Positions 43,335 to 53,511 of a stretch of 64,000 bases of DNA are shown here, piece by piece. The position numbers and the translations under genes are program-made. The first letter of the stretch is position 1; each line of letters opens with the position of its first letter. This DNA comes from Orientallactaga sibirica (Eukaryota > Chordata > Mammalia > Rodentia > Dipodidae), in the NCBI GenBank assembly GCA_036365145.1, contig JAEOAD010002279.1:306001-370000 (forward strand), in the 5' to 3' direction. Below the pieces are notes generated by a model that was given only the letters and a program-made list of their open reading frames with translations, was not told the origin of the DNA and searched no databases.

Positions 43335-43543
43335 CACAAAAAACATTTATTTTTATTTTATGAGAGAGAGGGAGAATTGACACACCAGGGCCTCCAGCCA
43401 CTACATTTGAACTCCAGACATGTGCGCCACATCGTGTGCGTGTGTGACCTTGTGCACTTGTGTCACCTTGTGTGTCTGGCTTATGTGGGATCTATGTGGG
43501 ATCTGCAGGCAGGCACCTTAACTGCTGAGCCATCTCTCCAGCC
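43335..43543 (-). mobile_element. DIP-C SINE
   Basis: Has tgtgtgaccttgtgcacttg and a small duplication (tatgtgggatctatgtggga). TSD ttcattagYtttctt. Confidence 0.9.
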
Positions 43544-43670
43544 CTTCATTAGCTTTCTTGGTGATGGTTATTCCGACTAGGGTAAGATGCAATGTCAAAG
43601 TGATGTTAATTTTCATTTCCATAATGGCTAAGGATGTTGAACATTTAAAAAATACCTACTGGCTAGGTAG

Positions 43671-44062
43671 AAAGAAAAGTAAAGGCTGCTGTTGGGGCTG
43701 GAACCTCCATCTCAAGCTTCCGTTGCCTGGGTGAACTGTCAGGCCAAAATGGTTCCTGGAGCTGGCTGAGGGTGGAGGCTCTACCAATAAGTCGGGCTGT
43801 ATGGATGCTAGGGAGCAAAGGCCAGATTGCCCACACTCACAGCCAGATGGGCAACATCTGTCTCCCTCGTGTCCTCCTCCATGTGAGCTTCCCTCCTCCC
43901 TACATCGAGTGGCTGGTTTTGAACCCAGTGTCAGTTTAGTCACAGGAGGGGGCTCTTGGCTTGTTTGCCTCCCTTCACCCTTCTTCCCAGATGCAAAGGC
44001 TGTGTCCATGTCACCACTGCTGGGACGCTTCTGGTAATTCTGCCAGCCTCCCGTCCACTCAC
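43671..44062. other. Unique sequence
   Basis: Overlapping frames on both strands, none convincing. No repeat recognised. Confidence 0.4.
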
Positions 44063-44077
44063 AAAAGACATCCCCTC

Positions 44078-44318
44078 TGGGGCTGGAGAGATGGCTTAGA
44101 GGTTAAGGTGCTTGCCTGCAAAGCCTGAGGACCCAGGGTTTAATTCCCCAGGAAGCACATAAAGCCAGATGCACAAGGGGGCATACACATCTGGAGTTTG
44201 TTTGCAGTGACTGAAGGCCCTGGTGCATCCATTCTTTCTCTGTCTTTCTCTCTCTTTCTCTCTCTCTCTACCTCTCTTTCCCTCTCCCTGCAAATAAATA
44301 AATAAATAAATAAAAATA
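44078..44318 (+). mobile_element. DIP-A SINE with inverted DIP in its tail
   Basis: Target word aaaagacatccc (44063-44074) recurs as aaaagagacatccc at 44556-44569, beyond the next DIP, so the second copy lies in the tail of this one. Confidence 0.9.
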
Positions 44319-44329
44319 AAACATTTAGT

Positions 44330-44541
44330 TTTTTTTTTGTTTTTTTTTATTTATTTGAGAGCAACAGGGAGAGAGAGAGAGAAAATTGGCGCACCAAGGC
44401 CTCCAGCCACTGCAAATACACTCTACATGCATGCGCCCCCTTGTGCATCTGGCTTCCGTGGGTCCTGGGGAATTGAGCCTCAAACTGGGGTCCTTAGGCT
44501 TCCCAGGCAAGCGCTTAACCGCTAAGCCCTCTCTCCAGCCC
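44330..44541 (-). mobile_element. DIP-A SINE
   Basis: Head ctaagccctctctccagccc. Together with the previous copy it forms an inverted pair able to fold. Confidence 0.9.
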
Positions 44542-44794
44542 TTAATAAAATGTTTAAAAGAGACATCCCAGCTCCCCCTTCTCCCCTTGTAGCCCACATG
44601 GAAACCTTCCCCAGATCCTTTATGGTCCTCTAGCCTCTAGATTTGTCAGTCACACCACTGTGGTTTGGATGATCAGATCTCTTTCTAAGACTTTCTTCCG
44701 CAGTACACAGGAGGATCTCTGCCTCAAAACTTTCCTGGACATTGTTTCATGTGAGTCCCTTATCAGTTCTGATCGAAGGGTAAGCGCCACAGAT

Positions 44795-44797
44795 CAC

Positions 44798-44830
<33 letters not shown>
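44795..44830 (+). repeat. (CAT)n microsatellite
   Basis: Twelve CAT units. A plus frame through it gives a His run, which I treat as non-coding. Confidence 0.95.
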
Positions 44831-44831
<1 letters not shown>

Positions 44832-44837
44832 TCCCTC

Positions 44838-44960
44838 TACTACAGATGCGAATGCTGGGTCTGAGGAAATCTGAGCGACTTAGCTAACATGTCCCGGCTG
44901 GAAAGTGGCAGGGTTTGAATGAATCTACCAGAAGCCAAGTAACTGCTCTATACTCCAGGC
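44838..44960 (+). mobile_element. MIR fragment
   Basis: ctgaggaaatctgagcgact, taacatgtcccggctggaaa and gtggcagggtttgaatga follow the MIR order. Confidence 0.6.
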
Positions 44961-45774
44961 ATTAAGTGTAGCATTTACACAGCGTTTTGACATGCTTGAG
45001 GTAGAACACTGTAGCGCTGAGAAGGTAAGTTGCCCAGGGACCACGTGGTTGAGCCAGGACTGGAATGCGGGGGGGGGGGGGCGGAATCTGTGCTAAAGCA
45101 CCCCCTTGTTAGTCAGCAGGCTGTCATGCCCCAATCTTGCTTGCTCACTAGGTTGATTGCCCAGAAAGGGACAGGAGTTCACAGGAGGAAGAGAAAGAAA
45201 TGTGGCTCAAGGAGGCAAGGCCTGGAAGAGAAAGGGTGGCAGGGTGGCAGGGCGGCTCCTCAAAAGAGGTGGGAGCCTCCTGCTCCCAGGAGGAAAGGTT
45301 TCACGCAGGCAGAGGACTTTGCGCAACTCACACTCACACTTACCTGAGAAATGTGACCACCCCTATTCTGTGGCAGCCTCTGCGTCCTGCTATTAGGCTC
45401 AAGGTGAATTCTTTCCTTCTTGGAACCCCCACTTGGAGCGTGCAGATGGTTGGTCCTGACTCCTGGAGCCATCTCGTTGTTGATGAAGCCAATATAAATG
45501 CATGACGGAGTCCAATTCCAGGCTCTCATTTCTACAGAGCTCAGCGGAGCCCATCCACAAAGTCACAGAGAAGGCTCTGCCTGAAGGGCAGAGGGAGGCG
45601 TTTGAAGGTCAGACTCCTCCAGAAAGCTTCCTTACCTACAGTTGCTGGGCTATTTGGGGGATCACATCTGACTCAACCTTTAGGCAACTCTGCGTGGCCA
45701 GCTGCATACTTACAACCATGCTATCCACTGTCCAGAGACCCCCTGCAGTATTTTTCTTATAAATTAAAAAAAAA

Positions 45775-45997
45775 TTTAATTTCTTTTTTATTTTATTTAT
45801 TTGAGAGTGACAGACAGTGAGAAAAAGAGGCAGAGAGAGGGAAGAGAATGGGCGCACCAGGGCCTCCAGCCACTGAAAACGAACTCCAGACACGCGTGTC
45901 CCCTTGTGCATCTGGCTTACGTGGGTCCTAGGGAATCGAACTGGGGTCCTTAGGCTTCTCAGGCAAACACCTTAACCGCTAAGCCATTTCCCCAGCC
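45775..45997 (-). mobile_element. DIP-A SINE
   Basis: Core catctggcttacgtgggtcc, head ctaagccatttccccagccc. Confidence 0.88.
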
Positions 45998-46600
45998 CTC
46001 CTACAGTCTTGTTTTGAGAGGAACTTGTGGGCAGTGGAACGTGTAGGGGAAGTGCAGGTGCTGTGGCTCACACTGGAATCTATCTCCCTCTCTTGGAAGC
46101 TCCTCGTATGCAAATGAAGAGGTGTCCTACCCCGCTCAAGGGTTTGCTGTGAGAATGAGTTTAAGTGGCGTATGAAATGCTTATTTTAATTCATGGAGCA
46201 GATGAGGTTCTCACCTTACAGTCCCTTGCTTCACCCAGGGGCATGGGCCTAATAAATGGCCGGCTCTAGTCATGATCTTCTGTTTATGAGCTATGTGTTT
46301 CTGCAGGGAGAGATCGCAAAGGAGTCAGGTTTATTAATCTCCATATAACCTGTAGAGTAATTACAGTGTTTATTCTTGGCTCTTTGGGAAGGAGTAACTA
46401 TAATTACAGGACCAAATTAAATGGCATTATCTTTTATTGTCTCCTACTGTTTGCACGCTTCCTTTGCCAAACTCCTTTTAAGACGTGGAGAATTTTCCCC
46501 ACAGCCACTTTCTCACTCAGTGTCTGAGTTCAGGACTCTCCAAGGGCTGCAGGTGGAGAGTTCATTGGTATATCCCAAGGAGGAAGAATTTGTGTTCAGA
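45998..46600. other. SINE-free segment, candidate enhancer
   Basis: Octamer ATGCAAAT at 46108-46115, TAATTA at 46358-46363 and 46401-46406, a CArG-like ccatataacc near 46341 and several further AT-rich cores, in sequence with few CpG and no frame of note. Looks like a developmental conserved noncoding element. Inference. Confidence 0.45.
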
Positions 46601-46629
46601 GTCCATTTTTTTTCTTTTTCTTTCTTTTT

Positions 46630-46827
46630 TTATTAGAGAGAGAGAGAACTGGAGCACCAGGGCCTCAGCCACATGAACTCCAGACTCTTGCGCCACCTAG
46701 TGGGCATGTGTGACCTTGTGCTTGCCTCACCTTTGTGCATCTGGCTTACGTGGAATCTGGAGAGTCGAACATGGGTCCTTAGGCTTTGCAGGCAAGAGCC
46801 TCAACCACTGAGCCATCGCTCCAGCCC
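46630..46827 (-). mobile_element. DIP-C SINE
   Basis: cctagtgggcatgtgtgacc and ttgtgcttgcctcacctttg identify type C. Flanking cagagtccattttt/cagtccacatttt. Confidence 0.9.
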
Positions 46828-46896
46828 TACAGTCCACATTTTGTCACCTCTCATGGTAGTTGCCAGCTGCCCCCTAAAAATCCCAGCCCTTCTTCT

Positions 46897-47073
46897 TTTT
46901 ATTTTTTTTATTTTTTATTTTTATTTTTTGGTTTTGCGAGGTAGGGTCTCACTCTGGTCCAGGCTGACCTGGAATTAACTATGTAGTCTCAGGGTGGCCT
47001 CGAACTCTCGGCGATCCTCCTACCTCTGCCTCCTGAGTGCTGGGATTAAAGGTGTGCGCCACCACGCCCAGCT
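46897..47073 (-). mobile_element. B1 SINE
   Basis: Perfect 14-bp TSD ccagcccttcttct at 46883-46896 and 47074-47087. Confidence 0.94.
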
Positions 47074-47236
47074 CCAGCCCTTCTTCTGGAGTGTAGAATA
47101 CCCACAGCGAAGTGGCTGCTTTGCCAGAGTTTACAGTTTCCTGCCTCACTTGCTCTGCATTGGGAAGGAACGTGTTGTTGGAGTTCTTCCTAGGGCCAGC
47201 CCAGGAGGGGATACAGGGTCTCTGCTGGGTAGGGGG

Positions 47237-47746
47237 TGAGAGGTGCGGAGTCACAACACAGACACCGGGAGTTGGGTGGAAGCAGGCAGAGGGCGAGCTG
47301 CTGCAAACTCATTTATTCAGGGAAGTGCAGGGATTTTTAAGGGTTTGGCTGGCCAATCGTTGTATGGAGTGGTTCCCTTCTTGTGACCAATGACAGCCTG
47401 TCTTTGGGCAGGGTGGTTCCCTTCTTGTGACCAATGACAGCCTGTCTCTGGGCAGGGTGGTTGCCTTCTTGTGACCAATGACAGCCTGTCTCTGGGCAGA
47501 TCAGGTTTCTCGCAGGCATGGGGCTGTGGCTGTTGTCACACCAGGCCTGTGCAGGATGCCACGTCCACAGAAGCCACTTCCTGGTTCCTCCTAGCAGGTG
47601 GCCTGGCTGGGGCCCGACCTGCAGTGTGCCGTACACCGTGTGCCCAGCTGTGTCCCATAGCGTGCGGGCAGAGGCTACAAGCGCGACTTCTGGCCTGAGG
47701 TGGGCAGGAAAAGAGCCTGCCCTTTCCCATGTTTTCTTCCCACACA
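47237..47746 (-). mobile_element. Solo LTR, class II (ERVK-like) retrovirus
   Basis: On the minus strand it runs TGTGTGGGAAG... to ...CCGCACCTCTCA, about 510 bp, with TG/CA ends. It has a CCAAT-bearing repeat (47370-47501), a TATA-like cttaaaaatccctgc and a polyadenylation signal in ctgaataaatgag, in the expected U3-R-U5 order. No gag, pol or env is adjacent. No clear 6-bp TSD was found, so the ends are approximate. Confidence 0.65.
47370..47501 (-). repeat. Triplicated 44-bp unit in the LTR U3
   Basis: Three copies at exact 44-bp spacing (47370, 47414, 47458) of tggttcccttcttgtgacca with atgacagcctgtctctgg. Each carries an ATTGGT (CCAAT box) in LTR sense. Confidence 0.92.
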
Positions 47747-47749
47747 TTT

Positions 47750-47908
47750 GCTGCCTTTACGGGGAGTACCAGGGAGACCTAGGAAGCCAAGAAGGGGGCA
47801 GAGTGTCAGTCAAATTATTCCCCAATGACTACATGGAGTACAGTCCACAACAGCTGCTGCTCAGGCTGGAATTTACACATGACTGGCCCCTGAGACTCCA
47901 GGTTGTAT
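47750..47908. other. Unique sequence between LTR and B1
   Basis: Short; no gene or repeat recognised. Confidence 0.4.
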
Positions 47909-47914
47909 TTTTTT

Positions 47915-48093
47915 TTAATTACATTTTTATTATTATTATTATTATTTTGGTTTTTCAAGATAGAGTCTCACTCTAGTCCAGGCTGACCTGGAATTCACTA
48001 TATACTCTCAGGGTGGCCTCAAACTCATGGCGATCCTCCTATCTCTGCCTCCCAAGTGCTGGGATTAAAGGCATGTGCCACCACGCCCGACTG
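47915..48093 (-). mobile_element. B1 SINE
   Basis: Preceded by (ATT)n (47925-47947). tagagtctcactctagtcca to ccaccacgcccgact. Confidence 0.9.
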
Positions 48094-48096
48094 TTT

Positions 48097-48300
48097 TTAT
48101 TATTTCTTAAGGTTTATTTATTTATTTATTAGAGAAAGAGAGAGAGAGAATGGGCATGTCAGGGCCTCTAGCCACTGCAAACCAGCTCCAGATTCATGTG
48201 TCACCATGTGCACCTGGCCTAGGTGGGACCTGGAGAATCGAACCTGAGTCCTTTAGGCTTCAATAGCATGCGCCTTAACCACTAAGCCATCTCTCCAGCC
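48097..48300 (-). mobile_element. DIP-A SINE
   Basis: Core cacctggcctaggtgggacc, head ctaagccatctctccagcc. Confidence 0.87.
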
Positions 48301-48387
48301 TAGTTTAGCTTTACACTAACAAGCAAACTGTCCCGTTTGTGTCTCTTCTGACCCTGCCGAGAGGGGTAAGCAGACACAGAAATGAAT

Positions 48388-48577
48388 ACACATTAATTAA
48401 TTAATTAATTTGAGATAGAAAGAGAATGGGTGTGCCAGGGCTTGCAGCCACTGCAAATGAACTCCAGACCCATGAGCCATCCTGTGTACCTGGCTTACGT
48501 GGATCCTGGGAAATTGAACCTGGGACCTTAGGCTTTGCAAGCAAATGCCTTAACCACTAAGCCATTTCTCCAGCCCA
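48388..48577 (-). mobile_element. DIP-A SINE
   Basis: Tail (TTAA)n, head ctaagccatttctccagccc. Short flanking match aaatgaa. Confidence 0.87.
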
Positions 48578-49113
48578 TAAATGAACAGGTTTTAAAACCG
48601 TGCAGAGAATACTACGTTAGGAGGAGAAAGAAACGGCCGTGGATACAGAGCACCAAGAATATGCCTGGAAAGTCAATGTGTGTGCAAGGGAGATGCGTGA
48701 GTTGCCATGAGAAGGCCCCTGTGGAGCAGCAGGGTATGGGCCAAGGGTAGATGCAGGAGCACTTCCAGAAGCGGCACAAGGGGGCCAGGTGTGATGGGCA
48801 AAGTCAGTTTTGCACAGTAAGGGATGCCCTGGCCTCCCAGGAGGGGAGCGGTTCCTACAAAGGCTTCTGGGTAGAGGAGGTTTAAAACTTCTACAACACT
48901 GGTTACATACAGCATAACCACTAATTTCAGATTGGTCTGAGGATGGCCTTGCTAAGCTAAGTGAGGGTCAGAGGCAGCAGGAGCGTCCTTGAGCAGGGCT
49001 TCCTGCAAGTGAAACAATTATGCATCACGTTCTCCTTCATTCCGCTAACAACGAGAAATGGATGGTCACGGTCCCGTGTGGAAGAACGCATTCCTGTAAA
49101 GTATACATGACAC
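48578..49113. other. Unique sequence
   Basis: No gene or repeat recognised; short frames on both strands only. Confidence 0.4.
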
Positions 49114-49131
49114 AAAAGTCACCCGCAAGGG

Positions 49132-49355
49132 GGCCTGGAGAGATGGCTTAGTGGTTAAGCGCTTGCCTGTGAAGCCTAAGGACACCGGTTCGAGGTTTGA
49201 TTTCCCAGGACCCACATAAGCCAGATGCACATAGTGGCGCATGCATCTGGAGTTTGTTTGCAGTGGCTGGAGGCCCTGGTGCACTCATTCTCTCTTTCTC
49301 TCTCTGCTTCTTTGTCTGTCTGCTTGTTGCTCTCAAATAAAATAAATTTTTTAAA
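49132..49355 (+). mobile_element. DIP-A SINE
   Basis: Word aaaagtcaccc at 49114-49124 and 49490-49500 flanks this DIP together with the partial B1 after it. Confidence 0.9.
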
Positions 49356-49359
49356 AAGT

Positions 49360-49480
49360 CATTTTAATCCCAGCACTTGGGAGGCAGAGGTAAGGAAGTT
49401 CGAGGCCACCCTGAGACCTGTTAAGGTCAGCCTGGAGAAATCCTACCTTAAAAAAAGAAAAAGAAAAACCAAAAAAAAAA
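49360..49480 (+). mobile_element. B1 SINE, partial
   Basis: Starts at ttttaatcccagcacttgg and lost the ctacatagtgaattcc part. Sits in the tail of the preceding DIP. Confidence 0.85.
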
Positions 49481-49514
49481 ATTTTTTTTAAAAGTCACCC
49501 TGAAGGAGTGGAGT

Positions 49515-49690
49515 TCATATCCCATGGCAGTTACCTTGTCATTGCTGGGACAAAACACCTGACCAGAAGCAATTCAGGGGAGGAAAGGGTGTATTTCAGC
49601 TTGCAGTTTCAAAGGGAGGTTTGATCATGGCAGGAGAAACACAGCTCAAAGGATTGAACTAGCCCTAAACATCCAGTGGGTTGGATGAAT
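49515..49690 (-). mobile_element. MaLR-like LTR fragment
   Basis: gttaccttgtcattgctggg, aaacacctgaccagaagca and gggtgtatttcagcttgcag is the antisense end of a rodent MaLR LTR. Confidence 0.65.
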
Positions 49691-49697
49691 AAACTAA

Positions 49698-49722
49698 CTT
49701 TCTTTCTCTTCTTTCTTTCTTC

Positions 49723-49770
<48 letters not shown>

Positions 49771-49932
49771 TTTCTTTCTCTTTCTTTCTTTCTTTCTTTC
49801 TTTCCTCTCTTCCTTCCTTCCTTCCTTCCTTTCTCCTTCCTTCCTTCCTTCCTTCCTTCCTTCCTTCCTTCCTTCCCTCCCTCCCTCCCTCCCTCCCTCC
49901 CTCCCTCCCTCCTCTCTCTCTCTCTCTTTCCT

Positions 49933-49976
<44 letters not shown>

Positions 49977-49977
49977 T
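49698..49977 (+). repeat. 280-bp pure polypyrimidine tract
   Basis: (TTTC)n, (TTCC)n, (CCCT)n, (TC)n and again (TTTC)n, without a purine for about 280 bp. Joined to the tail of the next B1. Confidence 0.95.
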
Positions 49978-50124
49978 TTGGTTTTCCAGGTGGGGTCTCG
50001 CTTTAGCCCAGGCTGACCTGGAATGCCCTATGGAGTCTCAGGGTGGCCTCGAACTCATGGTGATCCTCCTACCTCTGCCTCCCTGAGTGCTGGGATTCAA
50101 GGCGTGCGCCACCATGCCTGGTTT
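49978..50124 (-). mobile_element. B1 SINE
   Basis: tggttttccaggtggggtct to ccaccatgcctggttt. Confidence 0.88.
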
Positions 50125-50409
50125 CCATTTTAACTACTTCAGTGTATGCTTTGGTGGTATGCACATATCAAATTTTCTTTCGATTGTTAAGATTAAACAA
50201 TGTACTGTTATATGAAAACAGCACATTCTATTGTGTGTTCATCCGTGGCCATTGTGAATAATACCACTGTAATCAGGAGTTCATAAACATCTCTTCAGAC
50301 ATCAGAGAAGACTCTGCTTTCAACCCTCGAGAGTCCATACCCAGAAGCAGAGGTCTGGGTCCCACCTTCTCTTTCTCTTCATGTTCATTGGCTGTGTTTG
50401 ATTATATAT

Positions 50410-50678
50410 ATATATATTTTTTTGTGGAGAGACACAGAGAGAGACAGAGAGAGAAGGATAGGAAGACAGATAGAGATGGGCGCGCCAGCAGCCTCTCAGC
50501 TGCTGTGAACAAAATCCAGATGTGTGCGCCCCCTTGTGGTCAAGTGTGGCATTGCACCCTTGCGTCACTTTGCATCTGGCTAAATGTGGGACCTGGAGAT
50601 TGGAACCGCTGGAGATTGGAACCAGCATTCTTAGGCTTAGCAGGCAGGTGCCTTAACCACTAAGCCATCTCTCCAGCC
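50410..50678 (-). mobile_element. DIP-B SINE in L1
   Basis: Insert gtgtggcattgcacccttgc, with the duplicated ggctggagattggaac-type segment. A (TA)n stretch (50404-50416) lies at its tail. Confidence 0.9.
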
Positions 50679-50847
50679 CTGATTGTATTTTTTATGTGAT
50701 GGTTGAGTTGTTCATAGTTCTTGATTTTATGCATTCTGATAAGGGGGTGTTTAACTACCCTCTTATCAGGTAAATGACTTGAAAATATTTTCTCCCAAAG
50801 GGTTGCCTTTTCACTCTGTTTATTATGTTCTTTGATAAGCAGTTGTT

Positions 50848-51395
50848 TTAAATTTGTGCATGTGAGTGTGTGTGTGTGTGTGTGTGTGGAGGCCAGAGGT
50901 CAATGTTGAGTGTCTTCCTTGATTCATTTCCACCTTATTCTTTGAGACAGGGTCTCTCACTGAACTCAGAGTTCACCAATTTGAGTAGACTAGCCAGCAA
51001 GCCCTACAGATTCCTTATCTCCACCTCCCAGCACTGGGCTTACAGGTACCCACCACTATGCTTGGCATTCATGTGAATGTTGGGAATCTAAACTCAGGTC
51101 TTTGTGCTTTTTAAAAAAAAAAAAGATTTTATTTTTATTTATTTATTAGAGACAGAGAGAGAGAGGGAGAGAGAGAGATTGAGAATGGGCATTCCAGGGC
51201 CTCTAGCCACTTCAAACGAACTCCAGATGCTTGTGCCACCATGTGCATCTGGCTAACATGGGACCTGAAGAATCAAACTTGGGTCCTTAGGCTTCACAGG
51301 CATGTGCCTTAACCGCTAAGCCATCTCTGCAGCCCAGTTCTTTGTGCTTTTGTTGCAAGCATGTTAAGCACTGAGCCATATCCCCAGCCCTAGAC
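50848..51395 (-). mobile_element. B4-like composite SINE, split
   Basis: (TG)n, aggccagaggtcaatgttg, ttgagacagggtctctcac, ccacctcccagcactgggc and, beyond the DIP, aagcactgagccatatcccc. This is the ID-plus-B1 composite known as B4 in murids, in antisense. Confidence 0.75.
51112..51335 (-). mobile_element. DIP-A SINE nested in the B4
   Basis: TSD tctttgtgctttt on both sides (about 51099 and 51339). Confidence 0.92.
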
Positions 51396-51440
51396 ATTTT
51401 AATTTTGAGGTAGTCTAATTTATCAACTTTTAGCTTTTCT

Positions 51441-51600
51441 TTTCTTTTCTTTTTTTTTTTTCGAGGTAGGGTCTCACTCTGGTCCAGGCTGACCTGCAAT
51501 TCACTATGTAGTCTCAGGGTGGCCTTAAACTCACGGTGATCCTCCTACCTCTGCCTCCCAAGTGCTGGGATTAAAGGCATACAACACCATGCCCGGCAAG
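51441..51600 (-). mobile_element. B1 SINE in L1
   Basis: Perfect 14-bp TSD cttttagcttttct at 51427-51440 and 51601-51614. Confidence 0.94.
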
Positions 51601-52127
51601 CTTTTAGCTTTTCTACCTCTGTTTCGGGTGGCGTAGTCAAGAAAGCATTGATGCAGGCAGTGAGGTGAAGCTCTTTCCTGTTCTTCTAAAAGCTGTGTAA
51701 GTTCAGTCTGTGTTTGCAGCTTGGATCCCCTTTGACTTTCTCTGTGTGGAGTATCAGGGAAGGCACCAATGTCATTCATTTGCATGTGGATATCAGTGTT
51801 CTCAGAACCATTTGTTGAAGAGGTTGTCCTTTCCCTAGTGAAAATTGATTTAACTATATACGTGATGCTTCATTTGGGGACTTTCAATGCTCTTCCATTG
51901 ATCTTTCCTGTCTCTTTAAGCACCATGCTGCTTTGATGAGTGTAGCTTTGTAATGCATTTTGAAATCACGAGGTGTGACACTTCCAGCCCTGTTCCTCTT
52001 TTGCCAAGATTGCTTTGGCTACTTGGAACCTCTTCTGGTTACATATGAAGCAGAATGGATTTTTCTATTCCTTGTGATTTTAGTTAGAATCAAGTCTGTA
52101 GATTTATTTGAGTGGCATTAATATCTT

Positions 52128-52796
52128 CTTTTTTAAATTTTATTTTTTATTGACAACTTCTTTAATTGTAGACAATATCCCATGATACTTTCCTCCCTTC
52201 CCCCACTTTCCCCTTTGAAACTTCATTCTCCATCATATCCCCTCCCCCTCTCAACCAGTCTCTCTTTTCAGTTTGATGTCATGATCTTTTCTTCCTATTA
52301 CGATGGTCTTGTGTAGGTAGTGTCAGGCACTGTGATGTCATGGATATCCAGGCCATTTTGTGTCTGGAGGAGCACATTGTAAGGAGTCCTACCCTTCCTT
52401 TGGCTCTTACATTCTTTCCGCCCCCTCTTCCACAATGGACCCTGAGCCTTGGAAGGTGGGTTTGAGATGTTTCAGTGCTGAGCACTTCTCTGTCCCTTCT
52501 TCTCAGCACCATGGTGCCTTCTGAGTTATCCCAAGGTTGCCACCATCTGAAAAGAGAAGCTTCTCTAACCCAAAGTGAGAGTAGCATTAATATATGGTGT
52601 GTGGACATTAAGAGAAGTGTTCACTGGGCAGTTTGGTGAGCATAGTATATACATTTAGCCAGACACCAGCAGACGTTACCCCTAGGGCTCATGACTACCC
52701 CTGCCATAGGTTTTCAGTATCAGGGATGTGTTCCTTCCCATGGAGCGGGCCTCCAGTCCAATTAGAGAGCAGTTGGTTTCCCCCACAACAAGCAAA
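52128..52796 (-). mobile_element. Younger L1, 5'-truncated, inserted in older L1
   Basis: 669 bp. Perfect 16-bp TSD gtggcattaatatctt at 52112-52127 and 52797-52812. On the minus strand it ends gaagttgtcaataaaaaat plus an A-rich tail. No coding region recognised; it appears to be 3' UTR. The same family occurs at 60331-60560. Confidence 0.9.
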
Positions 52797-53016
52797 GTGG
52801 CATTAATATCTTGACAGTGTTAAATTGTCCAAGAGCATGGGTGGATCTCCATTCCCTCGTGCCACTTTCTGACCAGCAGCTAGTGGCTTTATGCATCTCG
52901 TTCACCCTAATGCCCTCCTGGGTAGCATTCAGCAAGGCCGTAGGAGGAGCTTAATTTCTCTGAGGACTGGAGCAACCCTTCCTCCTGTAACTCTCACAGG
53001 CAGAAATCACTCCATG

Positions 53017-53259
53017 GGGCTGGAGAGATGGCTTAGTGGTTAAATGCTTGCCCGTGAAGCCTAAGGACCCTGGTTCAAGGCTCCATTCCCCAGTACCCAC
53101 GTAAGCCAGATGCACAAGGGGGCGCATGCATCTGGAGTTCATTTTCAGTGGCTAGAGGCCCTGGCTCTCCTTCTCGCTCTCTCTCTCTGCCTCTATCTCC
53201 CTCTGTGTCTGTTGCTCTCAAATAAATAAACAAAAATCAACAAAAAAATTAACAAAAAA
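53017..53259 (+). mobile_element. DIP-A SINE
   Basis: Perfect 15-bp TSD agaaatcactccatg at 53002-53016 and 53260-53274. Confidence 0.95.
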
Positions 53260-53274
53260 AGAAATCACTCCATG

Positions 53275-53510
53275 CTTGAGTTTCCTTTGTGATTTTCTCC
53301 TAAAAGACATATCTCTCTAGTCATCATTGTATGCATTCTATTACAATTTAGTAATTAAGAATGTGTATTTGGGATCTTTTCTTCAGGACATAAAGTTCCT
53401 ACTGTAATTAACAATTTCTCTAACCCTTACATCTCTTTATTGTATACGTTCTTATAAACTGCCTCTAGCCCATTTGGAGCTGAGGTGTGGCCGTCAAAGG
53501 AATGTTTTCT
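53275..53510. other. Unique AT-rich sequence
   Basis: tttagtaattaagaatgtg and actgtaattaacaatttct are homeodomain-like cores, but the stretch is short. Confidence 0.3.
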
Positions 53511-53511
53511 A

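Larger units (their letters stand above)
42835..43670 (-). mobile_element. Ancient L1 fragment carrying two DIP copies
   Basis: gaaactgccacactgatttc, ttacactcccattaacagta, gtgatggttattccgactag and aatggctaaggatgttgaac follow the antisense L1 order used in mammals (ccacactgttttccac, acactcccaccaac, gccattctaactgg). Split by the SINEs at 42884 and 43335. Confidence 0.65.
44570..45770. other. SINE-free sequence with MIR and CAT repeat
   Basis: Unique apart from the entries below. A G(12) run lies at 45070-45081. A strong donor-like CTCAG/gtaagtgtgag is on the minus strand at about 45346. Confidence 0.4.
50125..52950 (-). mobile_element. Ancient L1 interrupted by four or more insertions
   Basis: Antisense L1 in blocks: 50225-50310 (ccgtggccattgtgaataat), 50690-50845 (gaaaatattttctcccaaag, ctttgataagcagttg), 51397-51440, 51601-52127 (ttgcatgtggatatcagtgt, accatgctgctttgatgag, ccaagattgctttggctact) and 52813 on (agagcatgggtggatctcca). 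All follow the order of mammalian L1. Frames are dead. Confidence 0.75.

Noticed and set aside
44660..44887. Frame with a poly-His run resembling a metal-binding protein
   Set aside because: The run is a (CAT)n microsatellite; there is no domain or splice support.
47337..47747. 136-codon minus frame with three repeated peptide units
   Set aside because: The repeats are the 44-bp LTR units; LTRs of this type do not encode protein here and no retroviral domain is seen.
49676..50086. 136-codon frame rich in Ser, Phe, Leu and Pro
   Set aside because: Translation of the polypyrimidine tract and an antisense B1.
52279..52608. 109-codon minus frame
   Set aside because: Lies wholly in the younger L1 insertion, in what appears to be its 3' UTR; the same sequence recurs at 60331-60480.
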